Below, one piece after another: positions 1 through 8,548 of a stretch of 36,578 nt of DNA. The notes under the pieces were generated by a model. It had not been told where the DNA came from. It searched no databases and saw nothing but the letters and a program-made list of their open reading frames with translations. The DNA is from Gammaproteobacteria bacterium (lineage in GTDB: Bacteria > Pseudomonadota > Gammaproteobacteria > Thiohalobacterales > Thiohalobacteraceae). The position numbers and the translations under genes are program-made. How positions within the stretch are numbered: position 1 is the first letter of the stretch; the number at the start of each line of letters is the position of its first letter. Where the stretch lies: the NCBI GenBank assembly GCA_002699185.1, contig PABG01000108.1, forward strand, positions 1-36,578, given 5' to 3'.

Positions 1-161
1 GCCGAGCCGAAGATGCTCACCGAGGGCTTGATGCGCGCCAGGCGCTCGAAACCCTCGACGAACTCGGCCATGATCTGGAAGATCTTCCACGACTCCCGCG
101 TCAGCTGGGTGTCGTTGAGCGGGCGCATGCCCGGATGCTGGTGACGTGTCTGGTCGTCCAT
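1..161 (-). CDS. LOG-family (TIGR00730-type) Rossmann-fold protein, N-terminal part
   Basis: The minus strand starts with ATG at 161-159 and runs off the window after 53 codons. The translated start contains a helix with the residues WKIFQIMAEFVEGFERL followed by KPSVSIFGSA. That pairing is typical of the longer proteobacterial LOG-family proteins, whose Rossmann fold begins at the SIFGSA strand and whose characterised members hydrolyse nucleoside monophosphates (cytokinin-riboside phosphoribohydrolase type, formerly misnamed lysine decarboxylase). The catalytic PGGxGTxxE motif lies outside the window, so activity cannot be judged. The ribosome binding site is weak. It is divergent from polA, with a palindromic repeat in between. 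Confidence 0.75.
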   Translation of the reverse strand, partial: MDDQTRHQHPGMRPLNDTQLTRESWKIFQIMAEFVEGFERLARIKPSVSIFGS

Positions 162-271
162 AGGTTTTCTGTCTACCGAGATTCCATGATTATTGTCCAC
201 CCGGCAGGAAACGAACCTTCCGGGTTGTCGAGGGATGATACCATCAGGTGTCCCCGCTTGATTCAACTGAC

Positions 272-374
272 CGTCATTGCGGGCACCCGAAGGGCATGAA
301 CGCAGCGCGGCAATCTCATGCCTGTGAATCAATTGGTTGGAGATTGCCACGGCGCTTTGCGCCTCGCAATGACG
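272..374. repeat. Intergenic palindromic repeat (CGTCATTGCG family)
   Basis: The outer arms CGTCATTGCG (272-281) and CGCAATGACG (365-374) are perfect inverted repeats. A second pair, GGCAATCTC (309-317) and GAGATTGCC (340-348), is also perfect and encloses a 22-base loop. The whole element can fold as one long cruciform. It matches by eye the widespread bacterial palindromic repeat that begins GTCATTGCGAG. It sits 65 bases upstream of the polA start, so polA transcription either passes through it or starts after it. Nothing in the 162-271 stretch looked like a convincing promoter. Confidence 0.8.
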
Positions 375-439
375 AAATTGATCCGGGCTTTCCCGGATAT
401 GCCCGGCGCATGCCGGCCGGACCAGCGAAAGGATAATGC

Positions 440-3148
440 ATGGCCAATGACAAACCGGTCGTCCTGGTGGACGGCTCCTCCTATCTCTACCGGGCCTTCC
501 ACGCCCTGCCGCCGCTGACCAACTCGCGCGGCGAGCCCACCGGCGCGGTCTATGGCGTGGTCAACATGCTCAAGCGCCTGCTCAAGGACTATCAGCCCGA
601 GCACGTGGCCGTGGTGTTCGACGCCAAAGGCAAGACCTTCCGCGACGAGATGTTCGAGCACTACAAGGCCAACCGCCCGCCCATGCCGGAGGAGCTGGCC
701 GCCCAGATCGAGCCGCTGCACGCCATCGTGCGGGCGTTGGGATTTCCGGTGCTGCAGGTCCCGGGCGTGGAGGCGGATGATGTCATCGGCACCCTGGCCC
801 GGCAGGCCGATGCCCGCGGCGAGCCGGTGGTGATCTCCACCGGCGACAAGGACATGGCGCAGCTGGTCGAGGGCGGCATCACCCTGGTCAACACCATGAG
901 CAACACCAGGCTCGACCGTGAGGGCGTGGTGGATAAGTTCGGCGTGCCGCCGGAGCGCATTATCGACTACCTGGCACTGGTCGGCGACAGCTCGGACAAC
1001 ATTCCCGGCGTGCCGAAGGTCGGCCCCAAGACCGCGGCCAAATGGTTGAACGAGTACGGCTCGCTGGATGCGCTGATCGAGCAGGCCGGGTCGGTCAGGG
1101 GCAAGGTCGGCGAGAGCCTGCGCGCGAACCTGGAGCAGCTGGACCTGTCCCGGCAGCTCGCCACCATCCGTTGTGACCTGGAGTTGGGGCAGGATGTCGA
1201 CGCCCTGGCCATGCAGCCGCCGGACCGCGCGGCGCTGAAGGAACTCTACGAACAGATGGAGTTCCGCACCTGGCTGAAGGAGATCCTCGGCGGCGATGAG
1301 TCGACAGAGGAATCGGAAGCTGCGGCAGTGCCCGCCGCCGGGGTCGAGTACGAAACCGTGCTGACACAACAGCAGCTCGATGCCTGGATCAAACGGCTGG
1401 AACAGGCCGATCACTACGCCTTCGATACCGAGACCACCAGCCTGGAATACATGCAGGCCGAAATCGTCGGCCTGTCCTTCGCGGTGGAGACGCACCGGGC
1501 CGCCTATGTGCCGCTGGCCCACGACTATGCCGGCGCGCCGGAACAACTCGACCGCGACCGGGTGCTCGAGCAGTTCAGGAAATTGTTGGAGGATGAGGCG
1601 CCGAAGAAGATCGGTCACAACCTCAAGTACGACATGAGCGTGCTGGCCAATCATGGTATCGAGCTCAAGGGCATCGCCTTCGACACCATGCTGGAATCCT
1701 ATGTGCTGGACTCGACCGCCAGCCGCCACGATATGGACTCCCTGGCGCTGAAATACCTGGCGCATAAATGCACCAGCTACGAGGAGGTCGCCGGCAAGGG
1801 GGCGAAGCAGCTCAGCTTCAACGAGGTCCCGGTCGAGACCGCCGCACCCTATGCCGCCGAGGATGCCGACATCACCCTGCGCCTGCACCAGACCCTGTGG
1901 CCGCGGCTGCAGCAGGAGAAGGCGCTGGTGAGTGTGTTCAACGATATCGACCTGCCGCTGGTGCCGGTGCTGTCGCGCATGGAACGCAATGGCGTGAAGG
2001 TCGACCGCGACATGCTGGCGACCCAGAGCGGGGAGTTGGCACAGAAGATGGCCGAAATCGAGGAGGCCGCGTTCAAGGAAGCCGGCCAGCCGTTCAATAT
2101 CGGCTCGCCCAAGCAGATCCAGGAGATCCTGTTCGATCAGCAGGGCCTGCCGGTGCTGGCCAAGACACCCAAGGGTGCGCCCTCCACTGCGGAAAGCGTG
2201 CTGGCCGAACTGGCGCTGGACTACAAACTGCCGCGCCTGATCCTGGACTACCGCAGCCTGAGCAAGCTCAAGTCCACCTATACCGACAAGCTGCCCGAAC
2301 GCATCGATTCACGTACCGGGCGGGTGCATACCTCCTATCACCAGGCGGTGGCCGCCACCGGCCGGCTGTCCTCCACCGAGCCCAACCTGCAGAACATCCC
2401 GGTGCGCACCGAGTCCGGCCGGCGCATCCGCCAGGCCTTCATTGCAGAGAAGGGTTTCCGCATCCTGGCCGCGGATTATTCCCAGATCGAGTTGCGCATC
2501 ATGGCCCACCTCTCCGGCGACGAGGGGCTGCTGGCTGCCTTCGCCGCGGGCGAGGACATCCACCGGGCGACCGCGGCCGAGGTGTTCGGGGTCAGGCCGG
2601 ATCAGGTCAGCAGCGAGCAGCGGCGCAGTGCCAAGGCGATCAACTTCGGCCTGATCTACGGCATGTCGGCCTTCGGCCTGGCCAGGCAGCTGGGCATCGA
2701 GCGCGGTGCGGCGCAGGAGTATGTGGATCTGTACTTCGCCCGCTATCCGGGCGTGAAGGCGTACATGGACCGCACCCGCGAGCAGGCCCATGACCAGGGC
2801 TACGTGGAGACCCTGTTCGGGCGGCGCCTGTACCTGCCGGAGATCAATGCCCGCAATCACCAGCGCCGCACCGCGGCCGAGCGCACCGCCATCAACGCCC
2901 CCATGCAGGGCACGGCTGCCGATATCATCAAGCTGGCCATGATCCGCACCGACGGCTGGATCCGGTCGGGCAGGCTGGATGTGCGCATGGTCATGCAGGT
3001 GCACGATGAACTGGTGTTCGAGGTCGCCGAGCAGGATCTGCGTCAGGCCGAGACCGCCATCCGCGAGCAGATGCAGGGCGCGGCCGAGCTGGCGATCCCG
3101 CTGGAAGTCGAGGTCGGGGTGGGTGCGAACTGGGATGAGGCGCACTGA
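440..3148 (+). CDS. polA: DNA polymerase I
   Basis: This 902-residue protein has the full three-domain layout of DNA polymerase I, the enzyme of Okazaki-fragment maturation and excision repair. The 5'-3' exonuclease domain covers about residues 1-300. The 3'-5' proofreading domain keeps its carboxylates: D329 and E331 in the FDTETTS motif, D398 in HNLKYD and D475 in YAAEDAD, so proofreading is probably active. The polymerase domain carries motif A ([10 protein letters not shown]679) and motif C ([10 protein letters not shown]856 and E857). The start is supported by AAGGA six bases upstream of the ATG. The length is normal for the family. It is monocistronic as far as visible, with a small GC hairpin at 3162-3180 just after the stop and the sRNA-like stretch beyond it. 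Confidence 0.98.
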   Translation: MANDKPVVLVDGSSYLYRAFHALPPLTNSRGEPTGAVYGVVNMLKRLLKDYQPEHVAVVFDAKGKTFRDEMFEHYKANRPPMPEELAAQIEPLHAIVRALGFPVLQVPGVEADDVIGTLARQADARGEPVVISTGDKDMAQLVEGGITLVNTMSNTRLDREGVVDKFGVPPERIIDYLALVGDSSDNIPGVPKVGPKTAAKWLNEYGSLDALIEQAGSVRGKVGESLRANLEQLDLSRQLATIRCDLELGQDVDALAMQPPDRAALKELYEQMEFRTWLKEILGGDESTEESEAAAVPAAGVEYETVLTQQQLDAWIKRLEQADHYAFDTETTSLEYMQAEIVGLSFAVETHRAAYVPLAHDYAGAPEQLDRDRVLEQFRKLLEDEAPKKIGHNLKYDMSVLANHGIELKGIAFDTMLESYVLDSTASRHDMDSLALKYLAHKCTSYEEVAGKGAKQLSFNEVPVETAAPYAAEDADITLRLHQTLWPRLQQEKALVSVFNDIDLPLVPVLSRMERNGVKVDRDMLATQSGELAQKMAEIEEAAFKEAGQPFNIGSPKQIQEILFDQQGLPVLAKTPKGAPSTAESVLAELALDYKLPRLILDYRSLSKLKSTYTDKLPERIDSRTGRVHTSYHQAVAATGRLSSTEPNLQNIPVRTESGRRIRQAFIAEKGFRILAADYSQIELRIMAHLSGDEGLLAAFAAGEDIHRATAAEVFGVRPDQVSSEQRRSAKAINFGLIYGMSAFGLARQLGIERGAAQEYVDLYFARYPGVKAYMDRTREQAHDQGYVETLFGRRLYLPEINARNHQRRTAAERTAINAPMQGTAADIIKLAMIRTDGWIRSGRLDVRMVMQVHDELVFEVAEQDLRQAETAIREQMQGAAELAIPLEVEVGVGANWDEAH

Positions 3149-3199
3149 GGCGGAAGGATAATCCCCGGAAGATGCGGGGAAATCGGATATGCCGGTGCT

Positions 3200-3227
3200 G
3201 GAACTTTCAGGGGCGGGGATGGACTAA
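3200..3227 (+). promoter_or_regulatory. Sigma-E/AlgU-like promoter before the candidate sRNA
   Basis: GGAACTT at 3200-3206 equals the -35 consensus for RpoE-type ECF sigma factors. After 15 bases comes GACTAA (3222-3227), one base from the GTCTAA-type -10. The same arrangement, GGAACTTTC-N13-GACTRA, occurs at 5031-5058. A start site near 3233 would place transcription just upstream of the three hairpins. The assignment is by motif only. Confidence 0.5.
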
Positions 3228-3232
3228 CCGAG

Positions 3233-3352
3233 TACAGATGGTTCCGACGCCTGCTCTCCCTCCCTGGAGCAGGCATCCCTCCACCCGGTGCCCCATCCGG
3301 GTGACAGCTTGGCCCCCGGCGATCTTCCCCCTTGAAGCCGGGGCGTTTTTTT
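3233..3352 (+). ncRNA. Candidate sRNA in the Spot 42/ErsA position (polA-engB gap)
   Basis: Three consecutive hairpins are followed by seven T residues. Hairpin 1 pairs GCCTGCTC (3249-3256) with GAGCAGGC (3267-3274) around the C-rich loop TCCCTCCCTG. Hairpin 2 pairs CACCCGG (3282-3288) with CCGGGTG (3297-3303). Hairpin 3 pairs CCCCGGC (3314-3320) with GCCGGGG (3337-3343) and ends in the T-tract at 3346-3352. No coding frame with a ribosome binding site was seen. In enteric bacteria Spot 42 (spf), and in Pseudomonas ErsA, lie between polA and engB/yihA, and ErsA is driven by the AlgU sigma factor. Position, size (about 120 nt), promoter type and a purine-complementary loop all agree. I see no clear primary-sequence match to either RNA. 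The alternative is a long structured polA 3' end. Confidence 0.5.
3312..3352 (+). terminator. Rho-independent terminator of the candidate sRNA (or of polA)
   Basis: A seven-base-pair GC stem (3314-3320 with 3337-3343) has a second short TTC/GAA pairing inside its loop. It is followed by G and seven T residues. This is the only intrinsic terminator seen between polA and engB on the plus strand. Confidence 0.75.
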
Positions 3353-3504
3353 GCCCGCCCGATCAGAATTCAAGAGCGCCAGGGACGACACGGAAAACAC
3401 GGACAAGAAATAAAGCGGGTGTATTTGGTCCACTCAATCCTTGCATGTGTACCCGAGCCATATTCATGGCAGCCAACAGGATTTCTGTTAAATATTGCCC
3501 GCTG

Positions 3505-3591
3505 CGTCCTTCCCGCGAAGGCGGGAATCCAGGTGTTTCGGGGAGATGGATGCCCGCCGGAGCCTGTGCCGGCCGGTACGGGCATAACGAC
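3505..3591. repeat. Intergenic palindromic repeat (CGTC...CCCGCGAAGGCGGGAAT family)
   Basis: The element begins CGTCCTTCCCGCGAAGGCGG, itself a hairpin, and ends in GGGCATAACGAC. It contains the 16-base string GGAGCCTGTGCCGGCC, found exactly again in the repeat at 9727-9820 and truncated in the one at 33458-33525. It lies downstream of the sRNA candidate and just past the 3' end of engB, which reads toward it. The rest of 3353-3628 is a moderately AT-rich stretch in which I see nothing coding. Confidence 0.65.
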
Positions 3592-3628
3592 TAAATCAAA
3601 GTTTTAAATACATTTCCGTGGCGCGCTT

Positions 3629-4228
3629 TTATCTTCCCAGCCAGGCGTCGAGCACGGCCCAGACCTCCTCCAGACCCTCCTTCTTCAGGGCCGAGAACAG
3701 CTGCACCGTGGCCGGCAGGCCGTCGGCCTCGAGCTGGCGGCGGACCTGCAGCAGGGCGGTCTTCGCGGCCCCGCGCTTGAGCTTGTCGGCCTTGGTCAGC
3801 AGGACGTGCACGGCCAGCCCGGCCGCCCGTGACCATTCCAGCAGCTGGCGGTCGTAATCGGTCAGCGGATGGCGGATATCCATCAGCAGGATCAGTCCGG
3901 CCAGCGAACGGCGCTGCTCCAGGTAGGCGGCCAGGCTCTGCTGCCAGCGGGCCCGGGTCGCGCCGCCGACCTTGGCGTAGCCATAGCCGGGCAGGTCGAC
4001 CAGGCGGGCGGCGTCGTTGACCTGGAAGAAATTCAGCAGCTGGGTGCGGCCCGGGGTCTTGCTGGTCCGGGCCAGTGCCTTCTGGCCGGTGATGGCGTTC
4101 AGGGCGCTGGACTTGCCGGCATTGGAGCGGCCGGCGAAGGCCACCTCGCGGCCGCGATCGGGCGGGGCCTGGCGCGGCTCGGCGGCGCTGACCTGAAACC
4201 GGGTCTGGGTGTAGGGGTTGTTGTGCAT
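3629..4228 (-). CDS. engB: Ribosome biogenesis GTP-binding protein EngB (YihA/YsxC)
   Basis: This 199-residue P-loop GTPase of the TrmE-Era-EngA-EngB superfamily is needed for large ribosomal subunit assembly. The G1 loop GRSNAGKS spans residues 33-40, the G3 [10 protein letters not shown] and G4 LLTKADKL motifs follow, and G5 appears as SALKK. The start at 4228 (MHNNPY) was chosen because EngB proteins have about 20-25 residues before the VAFAGRSN strand. An in-frame ATG at 4237 and a farther start at 4264 are possible, and the ribosome binding site (GGGGA, 11 bases away) does not settle it. The gene is convergent with polA and divergent from the cytochrome c4 gene. Confidence 0.95.
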   Translation of the reverse strand: MHNNPYTQTRFQVSAAEPRQAPPDRGREVAFAGRSNAGKSSALNAITGQKALARTSKTPGRTQLLNFFQVNDAARLVDLPGYGYAKVGGATRARWQQSLAAYLEQRRSLAGLILLMDIRHPLTDYDRQLLEWSRAAGLAVHVLLTKADKLKRGAAKTALLQVRRQLEADGLPATVQLFSALKKEGLEEVWAVLDAWLGR

Positions 4229-4287
4229 GGGGAGCATTTTCCCCGGAAATCCGGGTCCTGTCATGTCCTGGTGACAGACCGGTCAGG

Positions 4288-4316
4288 TTGAATTGGGCGG
4301 CGGGCGCTGGTATAAA
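4288..4316 (+). promoter_or_regulatory. Sigma-70 promoter of the cytochrome c4 gene
   Basis: TTGAAT (4288-4293), a 17-base spacer and TATAAA (4311-4316) form a near-consensus housekeeping promoter. It is pointed at the c4 gene, whose ATG is 90 bases past the -10. It overlaps the region upstream of divergent engB. Confidence 0.7.
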
Positions 4317-4405
4317 TGGCGCTCCGTTTTTTGGCCGCATTTCCCGCACGATGCCCGCCGGCATCCTGAATTTCCAAGGCCTTGAGGCACAGGAGTTCCG
4401 TTTCC

Positions 4406-5020
4406 ATGAACAAGCCGTTTGTTTTCGCAGCCCTTTTGTCCGTTTCCGCCGCGATGGCCGCTCCGGGCGCGCTGGCCGCGGGTGATGCCAGCGCCGGCAA
4501 GGAAAAATCCAGCACCTGCGTTGCCTGCCATGGCGCTGACGGCAACAGTGCCAATCCGGAATGGCCCAAGCTGGCCGGGCAGCACCCCGACTACCTGGTC
4601 AAGCAGCTCAAGGAATTCAAGGCGGGCGAGCGCGAGAACCAGACCATGGCCCCGATGGCCGCGCCGCTGTCCGAGCAGGACATGCAGGACCTGGCCGCCT
4701 ACTATGCCGCGCAGCAGATCAAGCAGGGCGAGGCCGATCCCGATCTGGTGGAACTGGGCGAGCAGATCTACCGCGGCGGCAACAAGGCCAGCGGCGTGTC
4801 GGCCTGCATGGCCTGTCACGGCCCGGCCGGCAAGGGCAATCCGGCGGCCAATTTCCCGGCCCTGGCCGGGCAGCATGCCACCTACACCGAGATCCAGCTC
4901 AAGGCCTTCCGCAGCGGTGCGCGTGCCAACGACTACGGCAGCATGATGCGCAATGTCGCCGCGCGCATGACGGATGCCGAGATCAAGGCCGTGGCCTCCT
5001 ACATCCAGGGGCTGCACTGA
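4406..5020 (+). CDS. Diheme cytochrome c4
   Basis: This 204-residue exported protein has a signal peptide (residues 1 to about 24, ending in an ALA-type cleavage site) and two similar cytochrome c lobes with CVACH (38-42) and CMACH (134-138). Each lobe has a later Met that can serve as the axial ligand (QTMAPMA and SMMRNVA). Two-lobe c4 proteins carry electrons in the periplasm, often from the bc1 complex to cbb3 or other oxidases, which fits the cbb3 operon later in the window. The start is set by AGGAG at 4391-4395, giving a spacing of ten. It is followed by a terminator and then resB and ccsA, the genes that make c-type cytochromes. Confidence 0.93.
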   Translation: MNKPFVFAALLSVSAAMAAPGALAAGDASAGKEKSSTCVACHGADGNSANPEWPKLAGQHPDYLVKQLKEFKAGERENQTMAPMAAPLSEQDMQDLAAYYAAQQIKQGEADPDLVELGEQIYRGGNKASGVSACMACHGPAGKGNPAANFPALAGQHATYTEIQLKAFRSGARANDYGSMMRNVAARMTDAEIKAVASYIQGLH

Positions 5021-5030
5021 TCGCGTTCGG

Positions 5031-5058
5031 GGAACTTTCCCGCAAGCGATGTGACTGA
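5031..5058 (+). promoter_or_regulatory. Sigma-E-like promoter upstream of resB
   Basis: GGAACTTTC at 5031-5039 and GACTGA at 5053-5058 have exactly the same spacing as the pair before the sRNA candidate. The -35 GGAACTT is consensus and the -10 differs at one base. A start near 5064 would lie inside the stem of the terminator of the preceding gene, so such a transcript would lack the intact stem and read on into resB. The assignment is by motif only. Confidence 0.4.
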
Positions 5059-5093
5059 ACAAGGGGTGGCCATGGGCCGCCCCTTGTCGCTTT
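5059..5093 (+). terminator. Terminator after cytochrome c4
   Basis: A 13-pair stem (5059-5071 with 5075-5087, one U-G pair) is closed by an ATG triloop. It is followed by CGCTTT, so the T-tract is short. Confidence 0.65.
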
Positions 5094-5177
5094 CCCGGCC
5101 CGGCTTTTTGCCCGGATGCAGCCCGATACAGTATGCTTGGCCGACCTGCCAGCTCCTGACAAACTGACTGGAATCAC

Positions 5178-7175
5178 GTGAACTCCCCGGCGCAACGCAA
5201 CATTCCCTCCCGCGGCACCATCCTGCTCGAATTCCTGGGTTCGATGAATCTGGCCATCACCCTGCTGGTGACGGTGGCGGTCGCCTCGGTGGTGGGTACG
5301 GTGCTGCAGCAGAACCAGCCCTATCAGGACTACATCATCAAGTTCGGGCCCTTCTGGCACGAGGTGTTCAAGAGCCTGGGGTTGTACGATGTCTATGCCG
5401 CCGGCTGGTTCCTGGTGATCCTGGCCTTCCTGGTGATCTCCACCAGTGTCTGCATTTACCGCAATGCCCCGAACATGGTGCGCGAGATGCGCCAGTTCCG
5501 CACCCGGGTACAGGCCGTTTCGCTGCGCAACATGCACCAGGTGCAGGAGTGGCACGCCGATGTGCCGGTCGATGCGCTGGAGCCGCGTTACCGCGCCTGG
5601 CTCAGGCAGCACGGTTACAAGACCCGCAGCGCCGATCACGATGACCACCGCCTGATCGCGGCCAAGAAGGGGTCCTGGAACCGGCTGGGCTACATCTTCA
5701 CCCACACCGCCATCGTGGTGATCTGCCTCGGCGGCCTGGTCGACGGCCAGCTGCCGGTCCGCGTCAAGGAGATGCTCGGCCAGATCCAGCCGGAGACCCG
5801 GGACATCCCGGCCTCGCAGGTGCCCGAGATCAGCTGGCTGCCCGAAGGCAATCCCTCCTTCCGCGGCAATGTCACCATCCCCGAGGGCGGTCGCGCCGGC
5901 ATCGCCTTCCTGCAGCTGCGCGACGGCTATCTGGTGCAGCCGCTGCCCTTTACCATCGAGTTGAAGGATTTTCGCATCGAGCACTATGTGACCGGGCAGC
6001 CCAAGTCCTTCGAGAGTGACCTGGTGATCCACGACCCGGAGCGCGAGCAGCCGGTGGAGGCGACCATCGCGGTCAATCACCCGCTGATCTACGAAGGCTA
6101 CGCCATCTACCAGGCCAGCTTCGATGACGGCGGCTCGGGCCTCAGCCTCACCGCCTGGCCGCTGAGCCATCCCACGCTGGACACGCAGAAGGTGGAAACG
6201 GCCGTGTTCGAAAGCCTGGAGGTCGAGACCCCGGCCGGCCGTCAGACCCTGGAGTTCGAATCCTTCCGCCCCTTCAACGTCAACCCGGCGCCCGAGGATT
6301 CGGACAAGCAGTTCCAGAACTTCGGTCCCAGCTTCACCTACAAGCTGCGCAATGCCCAGGGCGAGGCACGTGAGTATGAAAACTACATGCTGCCGGTGGA
6401 GTTGGAGGGGCGGAAGTTCTTCCTCAGCGGGGTGCGCGAGAACCCCAACCAGCCGTTCTTCTATCTGCACATCCCGGCCGATCCGGCCGGTTCGCCGCAG
6501 CGTTTCCTGGCCTTCAACGCCCTGCTGCGCGACGAGGCCCGGGTCCGCGAAATCGCCGCCGAGACGGTGCGTCAGACCTTCAGCGAACTGCGTCTGCAGG
6601 AACCGGGCATGGTCGAGGAGGTCACCGCCACCATGGGCCGGCTGGTGCGGATGTTCGCCCGCGGCGGCTTCGACGGCATTGTCGAGCAGGTCGAGGCCAC
6701 CGTGCCGGAGGATCGGCGCATGCAGGTCATCGATGCCTACATGAAGGTGCTGCGCAATATCCTCAGCGCCCTGTACGCCGAGGTGCTGCGCGCCGAGGGC
6801 GTGGACATCAGTGAGGGCATCAGCGAGCGTGACAGCCGCTTCTACGAGGATACACTGAATGCCGTGACCGCCCTGCCCCTGTACGGCTCCCCCTTCTTCC
6901 TGCAGCTGGAGAGCTTCGAGCAGGTTCAGGCCTCGGGGCTGCAGATCACCCGTTCCCCGGGCAAGAGCGTGGTCTATCTCGGCTTCACGCTGCTCATGAT
7001 CGGGGTATTCATGATGTTCTACGTGCGTCAGCGCCGGATCTGGGTATGGCTGCAGCCGCAGCTGGAGCAAACCCAGGTCATCCTGGCCGGCTCCGGTGAA
7101 CGCGACCGGCGTGACTTCGAGCGCGAATTCACCCAACTCTATCAGGGGATTCGCCGCGCCGGGGAATCCGGCTGA
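5178..7175 (+). CDS. resB: Cytochrome c biogenesis protein ResB (System II, CcsB/Ccs1)
   Basis: This 665-residue membrane protein belongs to the ResB/Ccs1 family, which with its CcsA partner moves heme to the periplasm and attaches it to CXXCH apocytochromes. Visible membrane segments lie at about residues 23-45 (MNLAITLLVTVAVASVVG), 76-96, 168-190 and 598-620. The long stretch between the third and fourth is the large periplasmic domain usual for the family. The GTG start at 5178 gives the expected short N-terminal lead before the conserved FLGSMNLAITLL, and there is no good ATG. It is followed by ccsA after 169 bases, so the two are probably co-expressed. Confidence 0.93.
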   Translation: MNSPAQRNIPSRGTILLEFLGSMNLAITLLVTVAVASVVGTVLQQNQPYQDYIIKFGPFWHEVFKSLGLYDVYAAGWFLVILAFLVISTSVCIYRNAPNMVREMRQFRTRVQAVSLRNMHQVQEWHADVPVDALEPRYRAWLRQHGYKTRSADHDDHRLIAAKKGSWNRLGYIFTHTAIVVICLGGLVDGQLPVRVKEMLGQIQPETRDIPASQVPEISWLPEGNPSFRGNVTIPEGGRAGIAFLQLRDGYLVQPLPFTIELKDFRIEHYVTGQPKSFESDLVIHDPEREQPVEATIAVNHPLIYEGYAIYQASFDDGGSGLSLTAWPLSHPTLDTQKVETAVFESLEVETPAGRQTLEFESFRPFNVNPAPEDSDKQFQNFGPSFTYKLRNAQGEAREYENYMLPVELEGRKFFLSGVRENPNQPFFYLHIPADPAGSPQRFLAFNALLRDEARVREIAAETVRQTFSELRLQEPGMVEEVTATMGRLVRMFARGGFDGIVEQVEATVPEDRRMQVIDAYMKVLRNILSALYAEVLRAEGVDISEGISERDSRFYEDTLNAVTALPLYGSPFFLQLESFEQVQASGLQITRSPGKSVVYLGFTLLMIGVFMMFYVRQRRIWVWLQPQLEQTQVILAGSGERDRRDFEREFTQLYQGIRRAGESG

Positions 7176-7190
7176 ACCGGAACGGCGCGG

Positions 7191-7207
7191 ATTCAGCCCC
7201 GGTTCAG
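7191..7207 (+). promoter_or_regulatory. Direct repeat TTCAG-N6-TTCAG upstream of ccsA
   Basis: ATTCAG at 7191-7196 and GTTCAG at 7202-7207 repeat with an 11-base period, the geometry bound by OmpR-family regulators. The following bases, ending AGCAAACTGG, resemble the stretch after the near-identical repeat at 31005-31026 (ACTAGATTGG). It may be a second site of the regulator encoded at 31383. Confidence 0.35.
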
Positions 7208-7344
7208 CGCTACGGGAGCAAACTGGCCCCGCCGTTGTCTCAAGGGGTGGATTCCTCAATAATACCTGACGCGTACGCAATGGAATGGGACCGGGGCGGT
7301 GCAGCGTCCTTACCCGGGAGACCCGACCCCAGCAGGAGACCCTC

Positions 7345-8523
7345 ATGTCGGTAACACACGATCAGATGATGCAGGAACTTGACGAGCGCCCCTTCCTCCA
7401 GCGCCTCGGTGCCTTCGAATGGATCTGGGCCCTGCTGGTGGTGGCAGGCAGCATCTATGCCTGGTGGCACTACCACACCCTGATGGACGGCTACGAGGTG
7501 GCCATCCTGGCCGGCACCGCCATTGCCCTGGTTGCCTGGGGCTGGTGCTGGAAGCCGGTGCGCCCCTACACCCTGGCGGTCACCGCCATCAGTCTGTTTG
7601 CCGTCTGGCTCTACGGCACTGATATCGGTGCCCGTGACAGCAATTTCTTCCTGAAGTATCTGATCGCCAGTCAGTCGGCCATCATGTGGATGAGCGCGCT
7701 CTACGTGCTGGCCACCCTGACCTATTTCTTCGCCACCTTCACCCGTTCGGAGTTCAGCGGCAAGGTCGCCACCGCCATGACCTGGTCGGCCACTGTCATG
7801 GGCACGGTGGGGCTGATGGTGCGCTGGCGCGAGTCCTACCTGGTCAATGCCGACTTCGGCCATATTCCGGTCAGCAACCTGTACGAAGTCTTCATTCTGT
7901 TCGCCGTCATTACTGCATTGCTGTATCTGTTCTATGAGCGCAAGTACCAGACCCGCGCCCTGGGCGGTTTCGTGCTGCTGGTGATCTCGGCCGCCGTGGC
8001 CTTCCTGCTCTGGTACAGCTTCGACCGCGGCGCCCACGAGATCGAACCGCTGGTGCCGGCGCTGCAGAGCTACTGGATGAAGATCCACGTGCCGGCCAAC
8101 TTCGTCGGCTACGGCGCCTTTGCGCTGGCGGCCATGGTGGGCGTGGCCTACCTGATCCGCAACGCTCAGGAGCAGCGTAATCCGCAGGCGGCATCCGGCA
8201 GCGTGCTGCCCAGCCTGGAGATGCTGGATGACGTGATGTACAAGTCCATCGCCCTGGGTTTCGCCTTCTTCACCGTGGCCACCATCCTCGGCGCCCTGTG
8301 GGCGGCCGAGGCCTGGGGCGGCTACTGGTCCTGGGATCCGAAGGAGACCTGGGCCCTGATCGTGTGGCTGAACTACGCCGCCTGGCTGCACATGCGCCTG
8401 ACCAAGGGCTGGCGCGGTGCGCCCATGGCCTGGTGGGCGATCGTGGGTCTGTTCATCACCCTGTTCGCCTTCCTGGGCGTGAACATGTTCCTCTCCGGGC
8501 TGCACTCCTACGGGGAACTCTGA
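7345..8523 (+). CDS. ccsA: Cytochrome c biogenesis protein CcsA (System II WWD protein, ResC type)
   Basis: This 392-residue polytopic protein of the CcmF/CcsA/CycK heme-handling family has the tryptophan-rich WWD motif WGGYWSWDPKETW at residues 324-336, which presents heme to the apocytochrome. Several hydrophobic helices cover most of the chain. Candidate heme-ligand histidines are in KIHVPANF, in NYAAWLHMRL and near the C-terminus (LHSYGEL). The ATG at 7345 was preferred because AGGAGA lies five bases upstream (7334-7339). A longer frame from 7285 has no such signal. Its partner resB precedes it, and an OmpR-type direct repeat (7191-7207) lies between them. Confidence 0.93.
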   Translation: MSVTHDQMMQELDERPFLQRLGAFEWIWALLVVAGSIYAWWHYHTLMDGYEVAILAGTAIALVAWGWCWKPVRPYTLAVTAISLFAVWLYGTDIGARDSNFFLKYLIASQSAIMWMSALYVLATLTYFFATFTRSEFSGKVATAMTWSATVMGTVGLMVRWRESYLVNADFGHIPVSNLYEVFILFAVITALLYLFYERKYQTRALGGFVLLVISAAVAFLLWYSFDRGAHEIEPLVPALQSYWMKIHVPANFVGYGAFALAAMVGVAYLIRNAQEQRNPQAASGSVLPSLEMLDDVMYKSIALGFAFFTVATILGALWAAEAWGGYWSWDPKETWALIVWLNYAAWLHMRLTKGWRGAPMAWWAIVGLFITLFAFLGVNMFLSGLHSYGEL

Positions 8524-8548
8524 AATAGAAGGTTCTGTGCTTTGTTCC

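Noticed and set aside
329-1888. Long open frame on the minus strand opposite polA
   Set aside because: It is antisense to a gene with all catalytic motifs, and its translation is low-complexity Arg/Gly/His/Leu, typical of the GC-rich complementary frame.
3233-3352. Direct homologue of Spot 42 by sequence
   Set aside because: Only position and architecture match. I see no shared primary sequence, so the name is not transferred.
4983-7346. 787-codon open frame on the minus strand opposite resB
   Set aside because: The sense frame is a clear ResB protein. The antisense one has no recognisable domain and no ribosome binding site.
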